The notes under the pieces were generated by a model. That model saw nothing but the letters and a program-made list of their open reading frames with translations. It searched no databases and was not told where the DNA came from. The translations under genes were made by a program, and so were the position numbers. Of a stretch of 64,000 nucleotides of DNA, positions 1-12,171 are shown piece after piece; within the stretch, counting starts at the first letter, position 1; each line of letters begins with the position of its first letter. The DNA comes from Conchocele bisecta (Eukaryota > Mollusca > Bivalvia > Lucinida > Thyasiridae), in NCBI GenBank assembly GCA_029237695.1, contig CM055266.1, positions 120,704,569 to 120,768,568 of the forward strand. Direction: 5' to 3'.

Positions 1-297
1 ACATGGGTGTTTATCATCATTGTCGCACCCGCTTGCGGAAAGCGCGATATCGTCGGCATTTTGGCATACGTCCGTCCGTCTGTCCGTCCGTGTGTCCGGT
101 TAAAGTTTTTTCGTTAAAGTTTTTCCATCTACTACATGTATATCTATTTTTTTAGTGTCCATGCCTCGCCCCAAGGCGCGACATGCAGGCCACGGCCATC
201 TAGTCTACAAAAAGTGGGTATAATTATGTTATCCAAGTGTCTATGCTTGGAAAAAACCTGGCCTTCGTGGCTTTGCCTCGTTTCTTGTATTATGTTG
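1..297 (+). repeat. Decayed interspersed repeat (GCGCGA foldback / GTCCGTCC family)
   Basis: The start matches 20,977-21,088 nearly word for word: a short foldback around CGCTTGCGGAAAGCG, then a CCGTCCGTCTGTCC run, then a tail reading CTTCGTGGCTTTGCCT. The same head-and-tail layout occurs at 20,754-21,088 and, more diverged, at 48,846-49,445. Short ORFs across it are not conserved between copies, so I do not treat it as coding. Confidence 0.55.
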
Positions 298-2168
298 AGT
301 CAGATACCAAAGGCGAAAACAATCAAGCCAGGTGCATGGAACAAACGAATGAAAATTAAATGCAGCAACTCATTTTCGTAATCGAGTACCGTTTTTTTCT
401 TACATTCACGTGCTTTAGTTTTTTTATTTACATTTAGGTAACCGATTCTTCGTCAAAACGAGAGAATTATGAGATTAATGTCGCTGATACAATAAAAGGC
501 GGCGTGTACCGCATTTGCTGCGGTATATATTTCATAAAAATATGTCATTCCATTAGATAGATATTAAAGGAAATCTACTGTAAACACATCTAAAAAAACA
601 TGACGTCACGTCGTTCGGAAACACGTGATCCCACACCTTGCGTTCCATCTGTCCGAGATTTGCATTATGTTCGCCAAAGATAGTCTCAGGTACACAGTCA
701 CCACACAGTTTGTCAATTTGTCCGTCCTCGTGTCTGTCCGTGCGAGAAAACGCGAGAATGTAACTGGCCCTAACAGGACACTGTAGTATCATAATCACCT
801 TAGGAAATGATAATCATGTGCTGTAAAACATTATTTTCATTAAGAAATAGAAGAAATGTGGATATTGGGGAATATGTCAGATACATATGAAAGGGTTTTC
901 GCGATCTCGTGTAGAGGTCGAAATCGAGTAAATGCGAGTTACACGACACTAACAGAACACCATTATAATTCTCGTGTTTTAGGAGGCAATTCTCATGTTT
1001 TGTCAAAAAAATAATATTATTTTTTCTAATAAACATATTTTGGCAGCATATGAGAATCGTCTCCTAAATCGATTTACGTGTCCTGTTAGGGACATGTTAC
1101 GATCTATTGATGGTGAACACGTGTTGGTCTTCGCTAGTCACATATGCAATAAGCCCGGTTTTGTCTGATCACGTCATACATCATCATATGCACGTGCGGT
1201 GACATCAAAGGTTAAAAAATGACATCTAAACATTAAAGGTTAAGTTGTGTCGATCTGATCTTTGAAACACGCCGACACAAGAGCAGCACATTTACGATCA
1301 ATTACTCTACACATATTTATTAATGGAATGGAACTTATCTCTCTTATAGCATAGCGGTTTTCACCGCGTTTGATAACAATATTTCTTCCATTTTATTGGT
1401 CGGAGAGAAGGTGTGGAATCTCAAAAAAAAAGGTAACGGAATCCTTATTTACTCAATAAATATGTACTGGCAGCACATCAGAATCGTCTCATGTTTTGTC
1501 AAACCATGTTTTTATTGTCAAAAATATTGATGTTTGTCCACATTTGTTCTATTTCTTAATAAAAACATGTTTTGGCAGCACATGAGAATCGTCTCCTAAG
1601 ACGATTTGTACATATGTTACAATTTCGCGAAACGAAAATGAAACATATTCTCAACAAAACATGTTTCGCGTTTTCGCGATCTTGCGCATAGGCCGAGATC
1701 GCGAAAAGCGAAGCGTGATGGATCGCGAAATGAAAATTTAACATATTCACAACAAAACATGTTTTGACAGTACTGTGCATATGAGAATCGTCTCCTTTCG
1801 TCGATCTTGCGCCGTAGATCGAGATCGCAGAAAACGCGAATGTGAATCGCGAGAGCTGAAACGAAAATGTAACGTATTCTCAACAAAACATGTTTTGACA
1901 GTAATGTGCATATGAGACGATTTTCAAGTTTTGTCAGCCATATATGCACTCCTCTCTGACCACATTACCTGTATGCTGGCACGGCGGTAACAATAGCTTC
2001 GCTCAGGTGAGCTAAAAAATATACCGCCGTACCCACCCATCCACAACTACAGTGCATAATGTCTAGTATTAATGTTGGTACAAAGGCTAATTTATTAAAG
2101 GTATTAATACATATACATGTACTTACATTTAAAAAAAATATACCGCCGTACCCACCCATCCACAACTA
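298..2168. repeat. Gene-free AT-rich stretch with a scattered hairpin motif
   Basis: No exon or gene is recognisable. A motif reading AACATGTTTTGGCAGCACA followed by TGAGAATCGTCTCCTAA recurs in whole or part near 957-1075, 1465-1600, 1740-1795 and 1878-1935, and again at 2,575-2,770, often beside its own reverse complement (GACGATTCTCAT). These look like pieces of foldback MITEs. Positions 1,981-2,018 are the reverse complement of the head of the AGCTCACC repeat family. A roughly 38-bp block (ATACCGCCGTACCCACCC and flanks) is directly repeated at about 2,018-2,055 and 2,137-2,174. Confidence 0.5.
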
Positions 2169-2238
2169 CAGTGCAACCTCTCTAAACCGGACACCCTGGG
2201 GCACATCCCAGGGCATCCGGTTTAGAGAGGCTCCACTG
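2169..2238. mobile_element. Pogo/Tigger-like palindromic MITE, copy 1
   Basis: A 70-bp near-perfect palindrome starting CAGTGCAACCTCTCTAAACC and ending with its complement; a TA precedes it. Other copies are at 12,862-12,930, 60,619-60,689 and 62,492-62,560. TA target duplication with CAGTG ends and an AACCTC.NTAANCCGG-type arm is typical of pogo-type Tc1/mariner elements, which is the basis of the name. Confidence 0.65.
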
Positions 2239-3941
2239 TGAACCACGTATATAACTACTTCAAGACATGCGTGGGTGCTTTGTGTTCATGAACAGAAATT
2301 ATAATCGGAGATAAATGGACACGAACTATGTCAAAATTAAGCACAACTAACTTGTCTCTGTGTTCGGTTTAGAGAGGTTCGACTGTAGCACATTTGCGAC
2401 ATATAATTTTCGGTCTAGCTGCACACCTGATGGTGTTTACAATCATCAGTTGGTAATCCATTTTCACGTGCAAAGTGTAACTGACCTTTAGAACTCGGCG
2501 GAAACGAACATACCAAAACCACGCTTATGTAGTCGCTCACGTCATCGAATTGACGCATGCAGCTTGTGCAGTTTCACATTTGTTTGATTTCTTGATAAAA
2601 GCAAGATTTTGCAGCACATGAGAATCGTCTCCTAAGTAAGACGATTCTCATATTTTGTCAAAATATGTTTTTGTAAAGAAATACCAATATATTCAGGTTT
2701 TCTTTTCACATTTGTCCGATGACTTAATAAAACATGTTTTGGCAACACATAAGAATCGTAAGAAACAAAATTGTTTTCACATTTGTTTGTTTTCTTAGAC
2801 CGTGCAAACAATTGACAAATTCAGAAATAACAACTTAATTTGTGTTTCTCGAGTCTGGTTTTATATGGTGGCGAGGAAATACGATCGATTACACACCGTG
2901 AAAATCTGAATATGCCTGTTTGATATCTACATCCTACATGATCAATATTTTGAATATGCCTGTTTGATATCTACATCTTACATGATCAATATCGGTATGG
3001 CCATGGATGTTCGAACATGATTTATTGACAGATATACCAAATCGATCCATGCGAAATGCATGTCTACAAGGGTAAAACTGACTTCAATCAAATCAAACAT
3101 CGTAATTCAATCAAACAATGTACACATTTTCAGAGTGAATTGCCGAGTTTTGCTGCATTTTACCGTGTCCATTTTGCCGCAAAACGCGGCGGTAAAGTGG
3201 AAAGTTTTGCCGAGGATCGCCGCGAAACGACCGCATAAAATTTGCGGAGTTTCTCGTTATGCCGCAAACGGCCACGGACGTTTTGCGAGAGATTGCATTT
3301 AAAAATGTGCGGGTTTCTCGGTGGCTGTACTGTACATAGGAATCTTCGCCATTCATTAATGTCCTATTTGTCCTGCATCCCAAATTTGTTGTTATGTATG
3401 TGGGAACATTTTCTGGATCATGTTTTCGCATCATCACTATATATACACCCACCAGTGTTCACATCGGTCTTCTGGATCCATCTGTATATGACATGGCTGT
3501 TGAACGGATGTAAAACCCATATCAATCAATCAATCAATTAATCAATCATCTCTTGGATGGCCTATATGGACCCCCAAGCTGACAGAAGTGAGATTCAACA
3601 TTTGAAACCATTCTGAGGGCCTGCTCAGGCCCCACATTGTTCCCCCCTCCCCCCCAATGCATCAGGTTACATGCGGGATCGAACCTGTTGGCCTCAGCTG
3701 GCCTTAAATGACCTTAGCTGTTGATAGGCCGTTAAACACCAATAAACAAAACAAACTTCCATCACACCTGAGCTTGCATGATTCATGCGCCACCAGCTGT
3801 TCATCTGTCAGACACGGTTCTAGCTAGTAACAATCACCTGCAGAATGTGCACAGAAACCAATCCTTGACAAATTCAATATAACGTAGATTGGGGATAAAT
3901 TACAGTTAGTCAATGGTACCTGACACCAGATCTGGATCTTG
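2239..3941. other. Gene-free stretch with small repeats
   Basis: No gene recognised. It contains a 44-bp tandem duplication (2907-2992), further copies of the AGAATCGTCTCCTAA hairpin motif (2575-2770), a CpG-rich imperfect palindrome around GCCGCAAAACGCGGCGG (3110-3310), a (CAAT)n microsatellite at 3522-3545, and the 3' end of a SINE with the CCTTAGCTGTTGATAGGCCG block at about 3590-3755. Overlapping short ORFs across 3056-3541 run through the palindrome on both strands and have no protein-like features. Confidence 0.5.
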
Positions 3942-6283
3942 TTATCCCCTCGCCGATAGACAAGAGGGGATATAGCATTAGTCCACGTACGTACGTGCGT
4001 ACATTAGTAACACCTTCCATTTTTAGCTCACCTGAGCGAAGGTCATGTGAGCTATTGTTACCGCAATGTGTCCGTCGTCCGTCGTCGTCGTCCGTGAACA
4101 TGTTCAAACGTCTTCTCCTCGGTAACCATTGGGCCTATAGTCACCAAACTTCATGGTCATGGTCCTTAGGTAGGGGGATTACAAAATTGTTGAAATGACG
4201 TCATTACGTAATCCAAGATGGCCACCGTCTAAAAATAGCACAAATTCTTCAAAAATCTTCTGCTCAAGAACCACCAACTGGATTTCGACAAAACTTGGTA
4301 GGAATGATAGATGTACAATGCTCTTTCAAAGTTGTTAACATGGTGACCCCGGGGTCAAAAATGGGCGTGGCCCGTGGGGTCAAATTGGAGTCAAATTTTA
4401 TTTTTGACCGAATATGGTCATGTCATATATCAAATTGAAGGTATCAATGAGGCGATCACTCTGGTGCATTTTGTGTCGAAATTGGATGGTTATGTCATCC
4501 AAGATGGCCGCCGAAAGGTTAAAAGGTCGTTCTTTTATTAGAGATTTCAAAATTCTTCTTCACATGAACCGCTTGGCCCATGGTAGCCAAACTTAAAAGT
4601 TATGGTCCATGGGTGAAGCCTTTTCAGATTTGTTAAAATGGAGGTCATCGCTAATCCAAGATGGCCACCGTCTAAAAATAGCATAAATTCTTAAAAAATC
4701 TTCTCATGAACCGCCAGCCGGATTTCGACGAATCTTGGTAGGAATGATCGATGTACAATGCTCTTTCAAAGTTGTTAAAATGGTGACCCCGGGGTCAAAA
4801 ATGGGCGTGGCCCGTGGGGTCAAATTTTATTTTTCACCGAATTTGGTCATGTTATATATCAAATCGAAGGTATCAATGAGGCGATCACTCTGGTACATTT
4901 TATGTCGAAATCGGATTGTTATGTCATCCAAGATGGCCGCCGAAATGTCAAAAGGTCTTTCTTTTATTAGAGATTTCAAAATTCTTCTTCACATGAACCG
5001 CTTGGCCCATGGTAGCCAAACTTAAAAGTTATGGTCCATGGTTGAAGCCTTTTCAGATTTGTTAAAACGGAGGTCATCGCTAATCCAAGATGGCCACGGT
5101 CTAAAAATAGCATAAAGTCTTAAAAAATCTTCTTCTCATGAACCACTGGACGGATTTCGACTAAACTTGGTAGAAATGATCGATTTACAATGCTCTTTCA
5201 AAGTAGTGAAAATGGTGACCCCGGGGTCAAAAATGGTCAAATTGAAGGTATCGATGAGGCGATTTCTCTGGTGCAATATTTGTCGGAATCGGATGATTAT
5301 AACATCCATGATGGCTGCCAAAAGGTCCATTTATTTGAGATTTTGAACGTCTTTTTCTCAGGAACCACATGGCCGGTGCTGGCCAAACTTCATAGGAAGT
5401 TAAGATCCTTGGGTGAAGCATTTTCAGATTTGGTAAAATGAGTCATCGTTTAATCCAAGATGACCGCCATCTAAAAATAGCACAATTTTTTTTAAAACAC
5501 ATGAACTGAATGTCACATTCTCCTCTGGTGTTCATGGAGTCAGGTGAGCGAATTAGGGCCATCATGGCCCTCTTGTTCAATAACTCATGAACCGCTTCAC
5601 TGATTTTGATAATATTTGGCCACAATGTGCGTCTAGGAATGGTGCTTTGTTTTGTTTTCGACCCACATCCAACCACCCAAGGTTAAGGTCACTGAGTCAC
5701 CTTGTTTATAAGGCAAAAGTTTTTTTTCCCAATATCTCATGAACCGCTTCACCAATGTTAATAATATTTGGCCACACTGTGTGTCTAGGGATGGTGCTTT
5801 TTTTTGCATAAGACCCACGTCCGACCGCCCAAGGTCAATGTCACTGAGGACTTATGTTCGCCTTGTTTGTAAGGCAATTTATATGGCAAAATGTTAAAAA
5901 AAAAATCATAATTTTTTTGTGTACCCCACCACGATAGTGGAGGGGGCATTTAGTGTTACCCGTGTCCATCCGTCCGTCACCAACCTTGTAAGTCGTAAAA
6001 CTTTTAAACCGTTCTAGCTACATACCTGAAACCTGGTATGTACCTTCCTTATAATGAGTAGATGCGCAAAGTTTATTTTGATTTTTGATTCAACCCTGGG
6101 GTCATGTATTATCTCCCCCTTTTCGACTTGCCTCGTTTATTATCAAATCGGTATGTGGGGCATCTGTGTTCTATGAACACATTTTCTAGTTTATTATTAA
6201 GGCTGCCAGTACGACCCACGTACGACCGCCCAAGGTCAAGGTCACTGAGGACTTGTGTTTTTTCTGCCAGCGAGGGGATAAGC
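3942..6283 (+). repeat. Composite repeat with ATCCCCTCGC ends, carrying nested elements
   Basis: It begins TATCCCCTCGCCGATAG and ends GCCAGCGAGGGGATA, so the two ends are inverted copies of one another. Inside are the AGCTCACC element (4025-5576), two tandem ~150-bp units starting CTCATGAACCGCTTCAC (5584-5880), and a further insert with the head CCACCACGATAGTGGAGG (about 5927-6110). The layout is a nest of at least three repeat families. Confidence 0.5.
4025..5576 (+). repeat. AGCTCACCTGAGC element, copy 1, with internal tandem units
   Basis: Head AGCTCACCTGAGCGAAGG, end GGGCCATCATGGCCCTCTTG. The body is made of tandem units of roughly 370-450 bp; the phrase ATCCAAGATGGCC recurs near 4211, 4661, 5081 and 5455. 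Related full copies lie at 18,028-20,093 and 41,743-43,908. Each unit keeps the same 60-codon frame open (for example 4414-4596), but the sequence is low in protein character. I treat it as a non-coding tandem-structured interspersed repeat. Confidence 0.7.
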
Positions 6284-6835
6284 TTTGTTTACCGATGCCG
6301 ATTATCAACGATGTTTATCGTTTACCGATGCCGTTTCTTGTTGATTTAGTATTGTATTTTAAACCCTCCCTCCCCCACCAAATTAAGTCTGTAATAGAAT
6401 CATTATCTGATATTAATGCTTTCTCTGCATGCATATATTCTCTTTTCCAATTGACTGTTGTTGTATGATGTAAGCTCGGATAACATGCTCTAAAAGTTCA
6501 CTGCATGCAGCTTCATGTATTTGGAATGGCTTGCTTTAGTATAAAAATTAACATGTAAAAATTAACATACTAAAATGTAAGTATTTATACGGCCGTATGA
6601 AAAAAAATGGACATATTGTATATTCACCTTGTATGGGCAGGCGGACTGGCTGACGATCAGCTTGTCCATGCAACAACTAGAGTTCTACTTAATGGATCGC
6701 AACCAAATTTGGTATAAATGTTTCAGATGACTTGCCTCCCATTTAACTGTATACCGGTACTATATCTGTGTGAATGTTGTTACAGAAACGCTTGCAGGTT
6801 TGTATGCTGTTGTTTTGACAGCCGCTGTTTTCTCA
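6284..6835. other. No gene seen
   Basis: AT-rich sequence without a recognisable gene. A short repeat (TTTACCGATGCCG, 6288-6335) is the only pattern noted. Confidence 0.4.
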
Positions 6836-7195
6836 TATAATTCCAGCACAAAAATATTGACACAATTCCCTAACATTTGATTGGTCCGTAGCAAGTCTCT
6901 GTCCAAAATTTATATCCCAGTAAACTCCCATGCCTAACTACTTTCCGTAACCGTCAGGCGCAGTTAAAATAATTCTTAAGAAAATGGAAAATAAACACAT
7001 TTTCTTGATGAATTTATTTCAAATGCTGGAATTATAAGGAATAAATGGGCTTTTTGTTGAATTTATCGGGGATATAAACTTGGAAAAGTCGCGGGAATAC
7101 TGGACGAGGCCTTCCAGCCTTCGTCCAGTATTCCCGCGACTTTTCCAAGTTTATACCCCGATAAATTCCACAAAAAGGCCATTCATTCCTATAAT
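6836..7195. mobile_element. Composite foldback MITE (TATAATTCCAGC / AGGAATGAATGG), copy 1
   Basis: Two linked modules. The first (6836-7036) has short inverted ends TATAATTCCAGC and GCTGGAATTATA. The second (about 7032-7195) is a long hairpin whose arms include TATCGGGG, AACTTGGAAAAGTCGCGGG and the loop region GGCCTTCCAGCC. The same two modules recur in the same order at 10,645-11,005 and 44,012-44,364, so they move as one unit. A partial hairpin module is at 56,535-56,695. Confidence 0.7.
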
Positions 7196-7811
7196 AACTT
7201 CCTATCATCTGAGAGCTTCTTCCCTCTACTAACCCGACTGCATAGACATGAGCACACCTAGTAATCTATATTATGTGCCGCTTCTGATTCTAATACATAC
7301 ACTCGCACCGATGATTGTATATCGGTACAAAATCACATGGTGTGTCTCATATATATTGTTTCAGGGAGACACATCGATTGTTCTTTTGTACTTTCTAACT
7401 AACACTCCAATGTTGATATATCACTGGCTTCACCATATCTACTATTATAGACGGTGTTATTGCTATGTTCTTCATCTTTGAAATAAAATTGTATTTCTGC
7501 CCATTTGGAAGCCGCAACGTCGATGCAATATTCAACACTTAAACCCCGTAAATATCATGAATATGTCTTGGAATTTCATTAGAATTGAGTCCTGAGGACT
7601 CAATTCTAATCAAATTTCAAGACATATTGACAGATAAATAAAACATACACTCGTAATTCGTTTGGCGGATATTTTCGCCGCTAGCATGCAAAGAGTTAAA
7701 TCAGATTAACCCTTACACCGCTATTTTAATTTTTTATTGTCTGCTGTTTTCCATTTTTCTCATCAAAAACATGCTCTGAGAGCACTATTTCTTTAAATGT
7801 ACTAAGAAGTA
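7196..7811. repeat. Gene-free stretch with two MITE fragments
   Basis: No gene. A foldback at 7551-7632 (arms ATGTCTTGGAATTTCATTAG) has a second copy at about 52,985-53,050. A truncated copy of the CCCTTA...piggyBac-like MITE starts at 7710 just after TTAA and runs to about 7800. Confidence 0.5.
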
Positions 7812-9366
7812 CAGTGAAATCGCGATGGCTCGAAATGCGATGGCTCGTAATGTCGGGCTCGCTCGAAATAGCATCGCGGTCCCGATCATTTTTCCTATAT
7901 GTTTTATGTAATTTACATGCGATGGCTCAAAATGCAACTCCTCGAAAAATGCGATCCCTCAAAACATTTTGTCAAGTCCTGCGGACTCATTTCTCACTAT
8001 TTTGCTATACAATGACTCGAAAGTCAAGTCGAAGGTTGTGTTTGGCTAATTTCCACACCTCCGCGTCCGACGTATTACGATCAAAGGCCAAGCCGCGTAC
8101 TATATACCTGTCTATGAAAAGTGGTTTCTTTTCAAGTGCAGCTAATTGCCTAAAGTGGTGCAATTTGATCGTTAACGTTGTTGATTGCGATCAACGATAT
8201 ACAGCGATTTATTAAATATTCTGGGCTTCGGCCACTCGGCGCATTTAGTTCTAGTGGTCCTCGTGTTATTCGTGTGGCTACCCGAGAGTTTGGGCATAGG
8301 TTGTCCTATTTTCGAGCTCCATGGAGTATGCTAGGGGGGTCAGGGAGCATGCCCCCAGGAAATAAATTGAAATCTAGATGTCCGGAAATGCACTTTCCTG
8401 TGTTTTACAGCATTTAAATTGAGACTCCAGCTGGTGGTAAACTGTGATCTATGTAAACTCCGTGGCTGAAGGGGAGGTTGCAACCCCGGAACACCCCTCC
8501 AGATCTGCCCCTGATAATATATAGAGAATAGTAGGTTAGTGCCGTGAATGGGAAAAAATATCTGGCAAGGCTCAGGAAACGGGATGGGCGAGGCTCTGCC
8601 GAGCACATCCCGTTTCCGTGCCGCGCCAGATATTTTTTCCCATTCACGGCACTAACCTACTATTCTATTTATCCTGTCAACACATACAAATGGCTGTAAA
8701 ATGCAAAAATAGTATTGACTGGATATCAAAAATGTTTCACGGCACCGTGTTTCATGGCACATACGAACTGTGTTGACGGGATAAAGTGAAATAGTAAACC
8801 CATATCAAGTTTCAGGAGTCTGCAAGTTTACGCTGGTCACAAATTTAATTAAGTAAGCACGTTTTTTTGCGTCGCAATATTTTACGATTCATGACTGATT
8901 CCCGATTTTTTTATGGGCGCCGTATAGCAACTTCGTTTGAGCTGGGCCCATACACCACTGTTTCGAGTGACGTCACAACCACCTGCGACATTAATTATGT
9001 GCGTCACTATTGATAGTAAATACTGGAGCTTTTCTCCTTTGATAATAATTGAAATAAAGACAGTCTAGTCACTTGTAAATACATTTAAATACAGTTTATT
9101 TAGTTTAAACAATATTTATTTCTACTTATGGCAAGTGAGTGAGATATACAGACATACAATTTATTGAGAACAGGATAACTTTAATCTGCGAATAAATACT
9201 ATTATCATCTAAAACAGGGATACACTCTATTATGCTTCGTTATTTCCTAAATCCGACGGGTACAGTAGTCAACAAGTATACCAAAATTGCAAGATACGAT
9301 GGCTCGAAAGATCACTCTAAAAAAATATGCAGGCCCGTGGCATTTCAAGGTATCGCGATTTCACTG
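7812..9366. mobile_element. TA-flanked 1.55-kb Tc1/mariner- or pogo-like element, non-coding
   Basis: The left end reads TA then CAGTGAAATCGCGATGGCTC; the right end reads ATCGCGATTTCACTG then TA. Matching inverted ends plus TA on both sides indicate a single Tc1/mariner-superfamily insertion of 1555 bp. Repeats of GCGATGGCTCG are clustered just inside the left end. I find no transposase: the longest frame (7814-8215) does not resemble one. A separate long hairpin (8523-8668) is nested inside. It is probably a non-autonomous or decayed element. Confidence 0.65.
8523..8668. repeat. Long hairpin (foldback) nested in the 7812-9366 element
   Basis: The arms include AGTAGGTTAGTGCCGTGAAT and its complement, followed by AAAAAATATCTGGC and its complement, around a short GC-rich loop. 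The two arms match over more than 40 bp. ORFs on either strand across it (8340-8647) are consequences of the palindrome. Confidence 0.65.
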
Positions 9367-10008
9367 TATATGTCGCGACCACCGTTTGAAATGTCTCGTC
9401 GAGACGTTTCAAATGAGTGGTCGCAATTCAGCTTGAACACTCACATGTTTTATTGACAAAATACAAACCGTTGACAACCCTAGTCAGAACTGCAGTCCGG
9501 CAAATCTGGGGTGACACCAATATCAGATGTTGGGACAGGCACAAATCAATGATCAGTATCATGTCTGATCAGAAGCCAACAATCAAATTGTTCGTAATTG
9601 CAAAATTATGATAGTCTGTAAATTTCACATTAACAATGTTTTCTTGTAAACAATTATTGCATTTCATTTATTGAGCATAGGCTATGCTCAATAAATGTAA
9701 ATCCATCAATTGATATTTCCAGACGATCCTAAATATGCACTTATGAACATTTTAGTCGTAAGAAGATTAATGAAACGGCCCCCAGTGCTACTACAGCCTC
9801 AAACCATGTTGGTCCCTTTTCTCTTAGCTTGTCATAAAGGACATTATACTATACATGTACTATTGCTACATATAGTTGATAGTTGATACATCTATGTAAC
9901 TAAATAGCTGTATTATTTAGTTCCGTGATAGAGATGTGAAATAGATACTGCTTTTAGAACCAGTCACTTCATATTATTGGTCTGCAACCATACCAATCTT
10001 TTGTCTTC
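9367..10008. repeat. Gene-free stretch with a hairpin and a GTTTCACTAAAC-family MITE copy
   Basis: A 50-bp hairpin lies at 9375-9424 (arms GCGACCACCGTTTGAAA). A 5'-truncated copy of the palindromic CCGTTTCACTAAACTTTG family occupies 9597-9784 and ends GAAACGGCCCCCAG. No gene is visible. Confidence 0.55.
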
Positions 10009-10291
10009 TACGGAGCCTTGCAGGGGACGTAGAATTCTTTTTTTTATTAATTCGTTCCCACGAAATAACAATTTGTTCCCTCAATTTTACAATTTGCTAA
10101 ATTTAACAATTTGTTCCCATGAATTAATAATTTGTTCCCTCAATTTAGCGTTAATTCGAGGGAACTAATTGTTATATTGTGGGAACGAATTGTTAATTCG
10201 AGGGAACAAATTGTTAAATTGAGGGAACGAATTGTTATTTTGTGGGAACGAATTAATTTAAAAAGAATCCATGTCCCCTGCGGGCCTCCTT
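10009..10291. mobile_element. Foldback MITE built of GTTCCC/GGGAAC repeats
   Basis: The ends match as inverted copies (GCAGGGGAC ... GTCCCCTGC, then GAATTCTTTTT-type arms). The interior alternates AATTCGTTCCCACG-type and AATTTGTTCCCTCAA-type phrases on the left arm and their complements on the right. The whole 283 bp can fold into one long stem. Confidence 0.65.
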
Positions 10292-10348
10292 AGTCTTCAT
10301 ATTAGCTATTACATGTACAGTCTACACTCGTTTACACCATGTCCAGGC

Positions 10349-10587
10349 GGCCGTTTCACTAAACTTTGTACGACTAAAATGTTTGTACGTGCAAAATTAT
10401 GATGGACAGTAAATTGCACATTAACTGTTTGTAAACAATAATTGGATTTACAGTTATTGAGCATAGGCTGCATATATATGCAGCCTATGCTCAATAAGTG
10501 TAAACCCATCAATTGCAATTTCTAGACAATCCTAAATTTGCACTTACGAACATTTTAGTCGTCCAAAGTTTAGTGAAACGGCCCCCA
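10349..10587. mobile_element. CCGTTTCACTAAACTTTG palindromic MITE, copy 2
   Basis: Begins GGCCGTTTCACTAAACTTTG and ends with its complement followed by CCCCAGG. The centre is a perfect palindrome, TGAGCATAGGCTGCATA then its mirror. Sister copies: 9597-9784, 15,265-15,502, 15,581-15,862, 51,669-51,913, 55,108-55,348 and 58,553-59,270. Confidence 0.7.
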
Positions 10588-10644
10588 GGGGACTGAGGAA
10601 ATTACTTTGAGATAACAAAATTTGAGTGAACAAGAGTTATTATT

Positions 10645-11200
10645 ATATAATTCCAGCACAAAAATATTTACACAATTCCCTAACATTTGATTGGTCCATT
10701 GCAAGTCTCCGTCCAAAATTTATATCCCAGTAAACTCCATGCCGAACTACTTTCCGTAACCGTCAGGTGCAGTTAAAATAATTCTTAAGAAAACGGAAAA
10801 TAAACACATTTTCTTGATGAATTTATTTCAAATGCTGGAATTATAAGGAATGAATGGCCTTTTTGTGGAATTTATCGGGGATATAAACTTGGAAAAGTCG
10901 CGGGAATACTGGACGAGGCCTTCCGGCCTTCGTCCAATATTCCCGCGACTTTTCCAAGTTTATACCCCGATAAATTCCACAAAAAGGCCATTAATTCCTA
11001 TAATAACCAATAGGATAAAAATAAAGAATTGGCGATAAAAAATTACAATTTTCGAAGAAAAAAAAACACTTTTTTTTTTTTTTTCGAAAATTGTAATTTT
11101 TTATCGCCAATTCTTTATTTTTATCGCCAATTGCGAAAGTGGCTTTTCCAAAGTTTATATCCCGATAAATTCCACAAAAAGGCCATTCATTCCTATAATA
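10645..11200. mobile_element. Composite foldback MITE, copy 2, with a second partial hairpin
   Basis: 10,645-11,005 repeats the two-module structure seen at 6836-7195. Directly after it, 11,006-11,200 holds another foldback, with arms ATTGGCGATAAAAAATTACA around a poly-A/poly-T loop, and ends with the same GGCCATTCATTCCTATAAT terminus. The same AATTACAATTTTCG hairpin is inserted in the partial copy at 56,535-56,695. Confidence 0.6.
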
Positions 11201-12131
11201 GGGAAACATGTACTTGGGACCAATTTTGAGACTTTGAGGTAACGAGTGTAGACTGTATCATAGATAATGATTGCTTTATGCCTGGAGTCTAACTCACTAC
11301 TAACTCCATTTGTACACATCCCTATTAGGTCTTGTCACATTCACTTCATCAACCCTGAAATTCCCCTGTATTGGGACCTTATTTTGGTCTATTTGGCCAA
11401 TATTGTTAATATGAATTATTGTTATTCTTTACGGTATAATAATATTCTGTTCAATAAGTCTTATTCATATTGATGATACTTTCACTGAATTGTCTGCCAA
11501 TAACTTTACACTGTGTCGGGTCCATGAATTTAGCTGTACATGTATATACAATTCAGTCTGATGTCCAGTACATGTATATACATATAAGGCCATAACAAAA
11601 GTACTTTGGTTCTCAGATATCACCGTGTCTGAATAACCCCTGCGCGTCGAGCATCTTATCGTCATGGGGATATCAAATTGTACTATAAATTAGCCACATG
11701 ATCATTAAAAAGACTACCAAGCAAAATATGTTAAATACAATCATGTGTGATGAAAGTCTTGAGATTGTTCATGTCTAAAGAGGATATAGTAAATTTATAA
11801 AACATATTTTTTTGTTTGAGATGTTCGTATCTGATTTTTTTTCAATTTTTTCATAAATCTTATATTTTTTTGTTTGATATGTTCGTCTCTCATTTTTTTG
11901 AAGTTGCCAGATGCATATATGCATCTGGCAACTTCAAAAAAATGAGAGACGTAAAAAAATCGGCCGTCCCGCTTTACATTCTGCCACGTCTGAAAACCAA
12001 AGTACTTAGTTTTTATGGCCTAATATTTATAACAATCATTCAATTCTTATTAATATAGTATCTTAATTGCTTGATGAAAAGTATGTTCCTTGTGATCTGA
12101 ATAACGATTTGCTTTGTTTCTGTTGTTTCAG
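11201..12131. other. No exon recognised; perfect palindrome inside
   Basis: This may be intron or upstream sequence of the PHTF gene. The only clear structure is a 68-bp perfect palindrome at 11,884-11,951 centred on GATGCATATATGCATC. Short ORFs cross it without protein character. A polypyrimidine tract and AG precede position 12,132. Confidence 0.45.
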
Positions 12132-12171
12132 TCGGCAAGCCAGACCACCATACATGGAACCCCTGACAAAG
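12132..12171 (+). CDS. PHTF: PHTF exon (linker before the conserved C-terminal region)
   Basis: A 40-nt exon preceded by TGTTGTTTCAG and followed by GTAAATAGG. It encodes SASQTTIHGTPDK plus the first base of a valine codon completed by the next exon, so the phase matches exactly. The polar, Ser/Thr-rich content fits the variable linker ahead of the conserved membrane region of PHTF proteins. It is the least certain exon because it is short. Confidence 0.6.

Noticed and set aside
957..1935. CRISPR-like series of short similar motifs
   Set aside because: Spacing is irregular, motifs are inverted copies of a MITE hairpin, and the sequence is eukaryotic.
4414..5025. Repeated ~60-96 codon frames (KMAAE... 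type) in the AGCTCACC element, also at 18,877-19,059
   Set aside because: They recur because the DNA unit is repeated. Composition is not protein-like, starts differ, and frames end at different places in each copy.
8340..8647. Minus-strand frames of 88 and 77 codons
   Set aside because: They run through a long hairpin, which lets both strands stay open; not conserved elsewhere.
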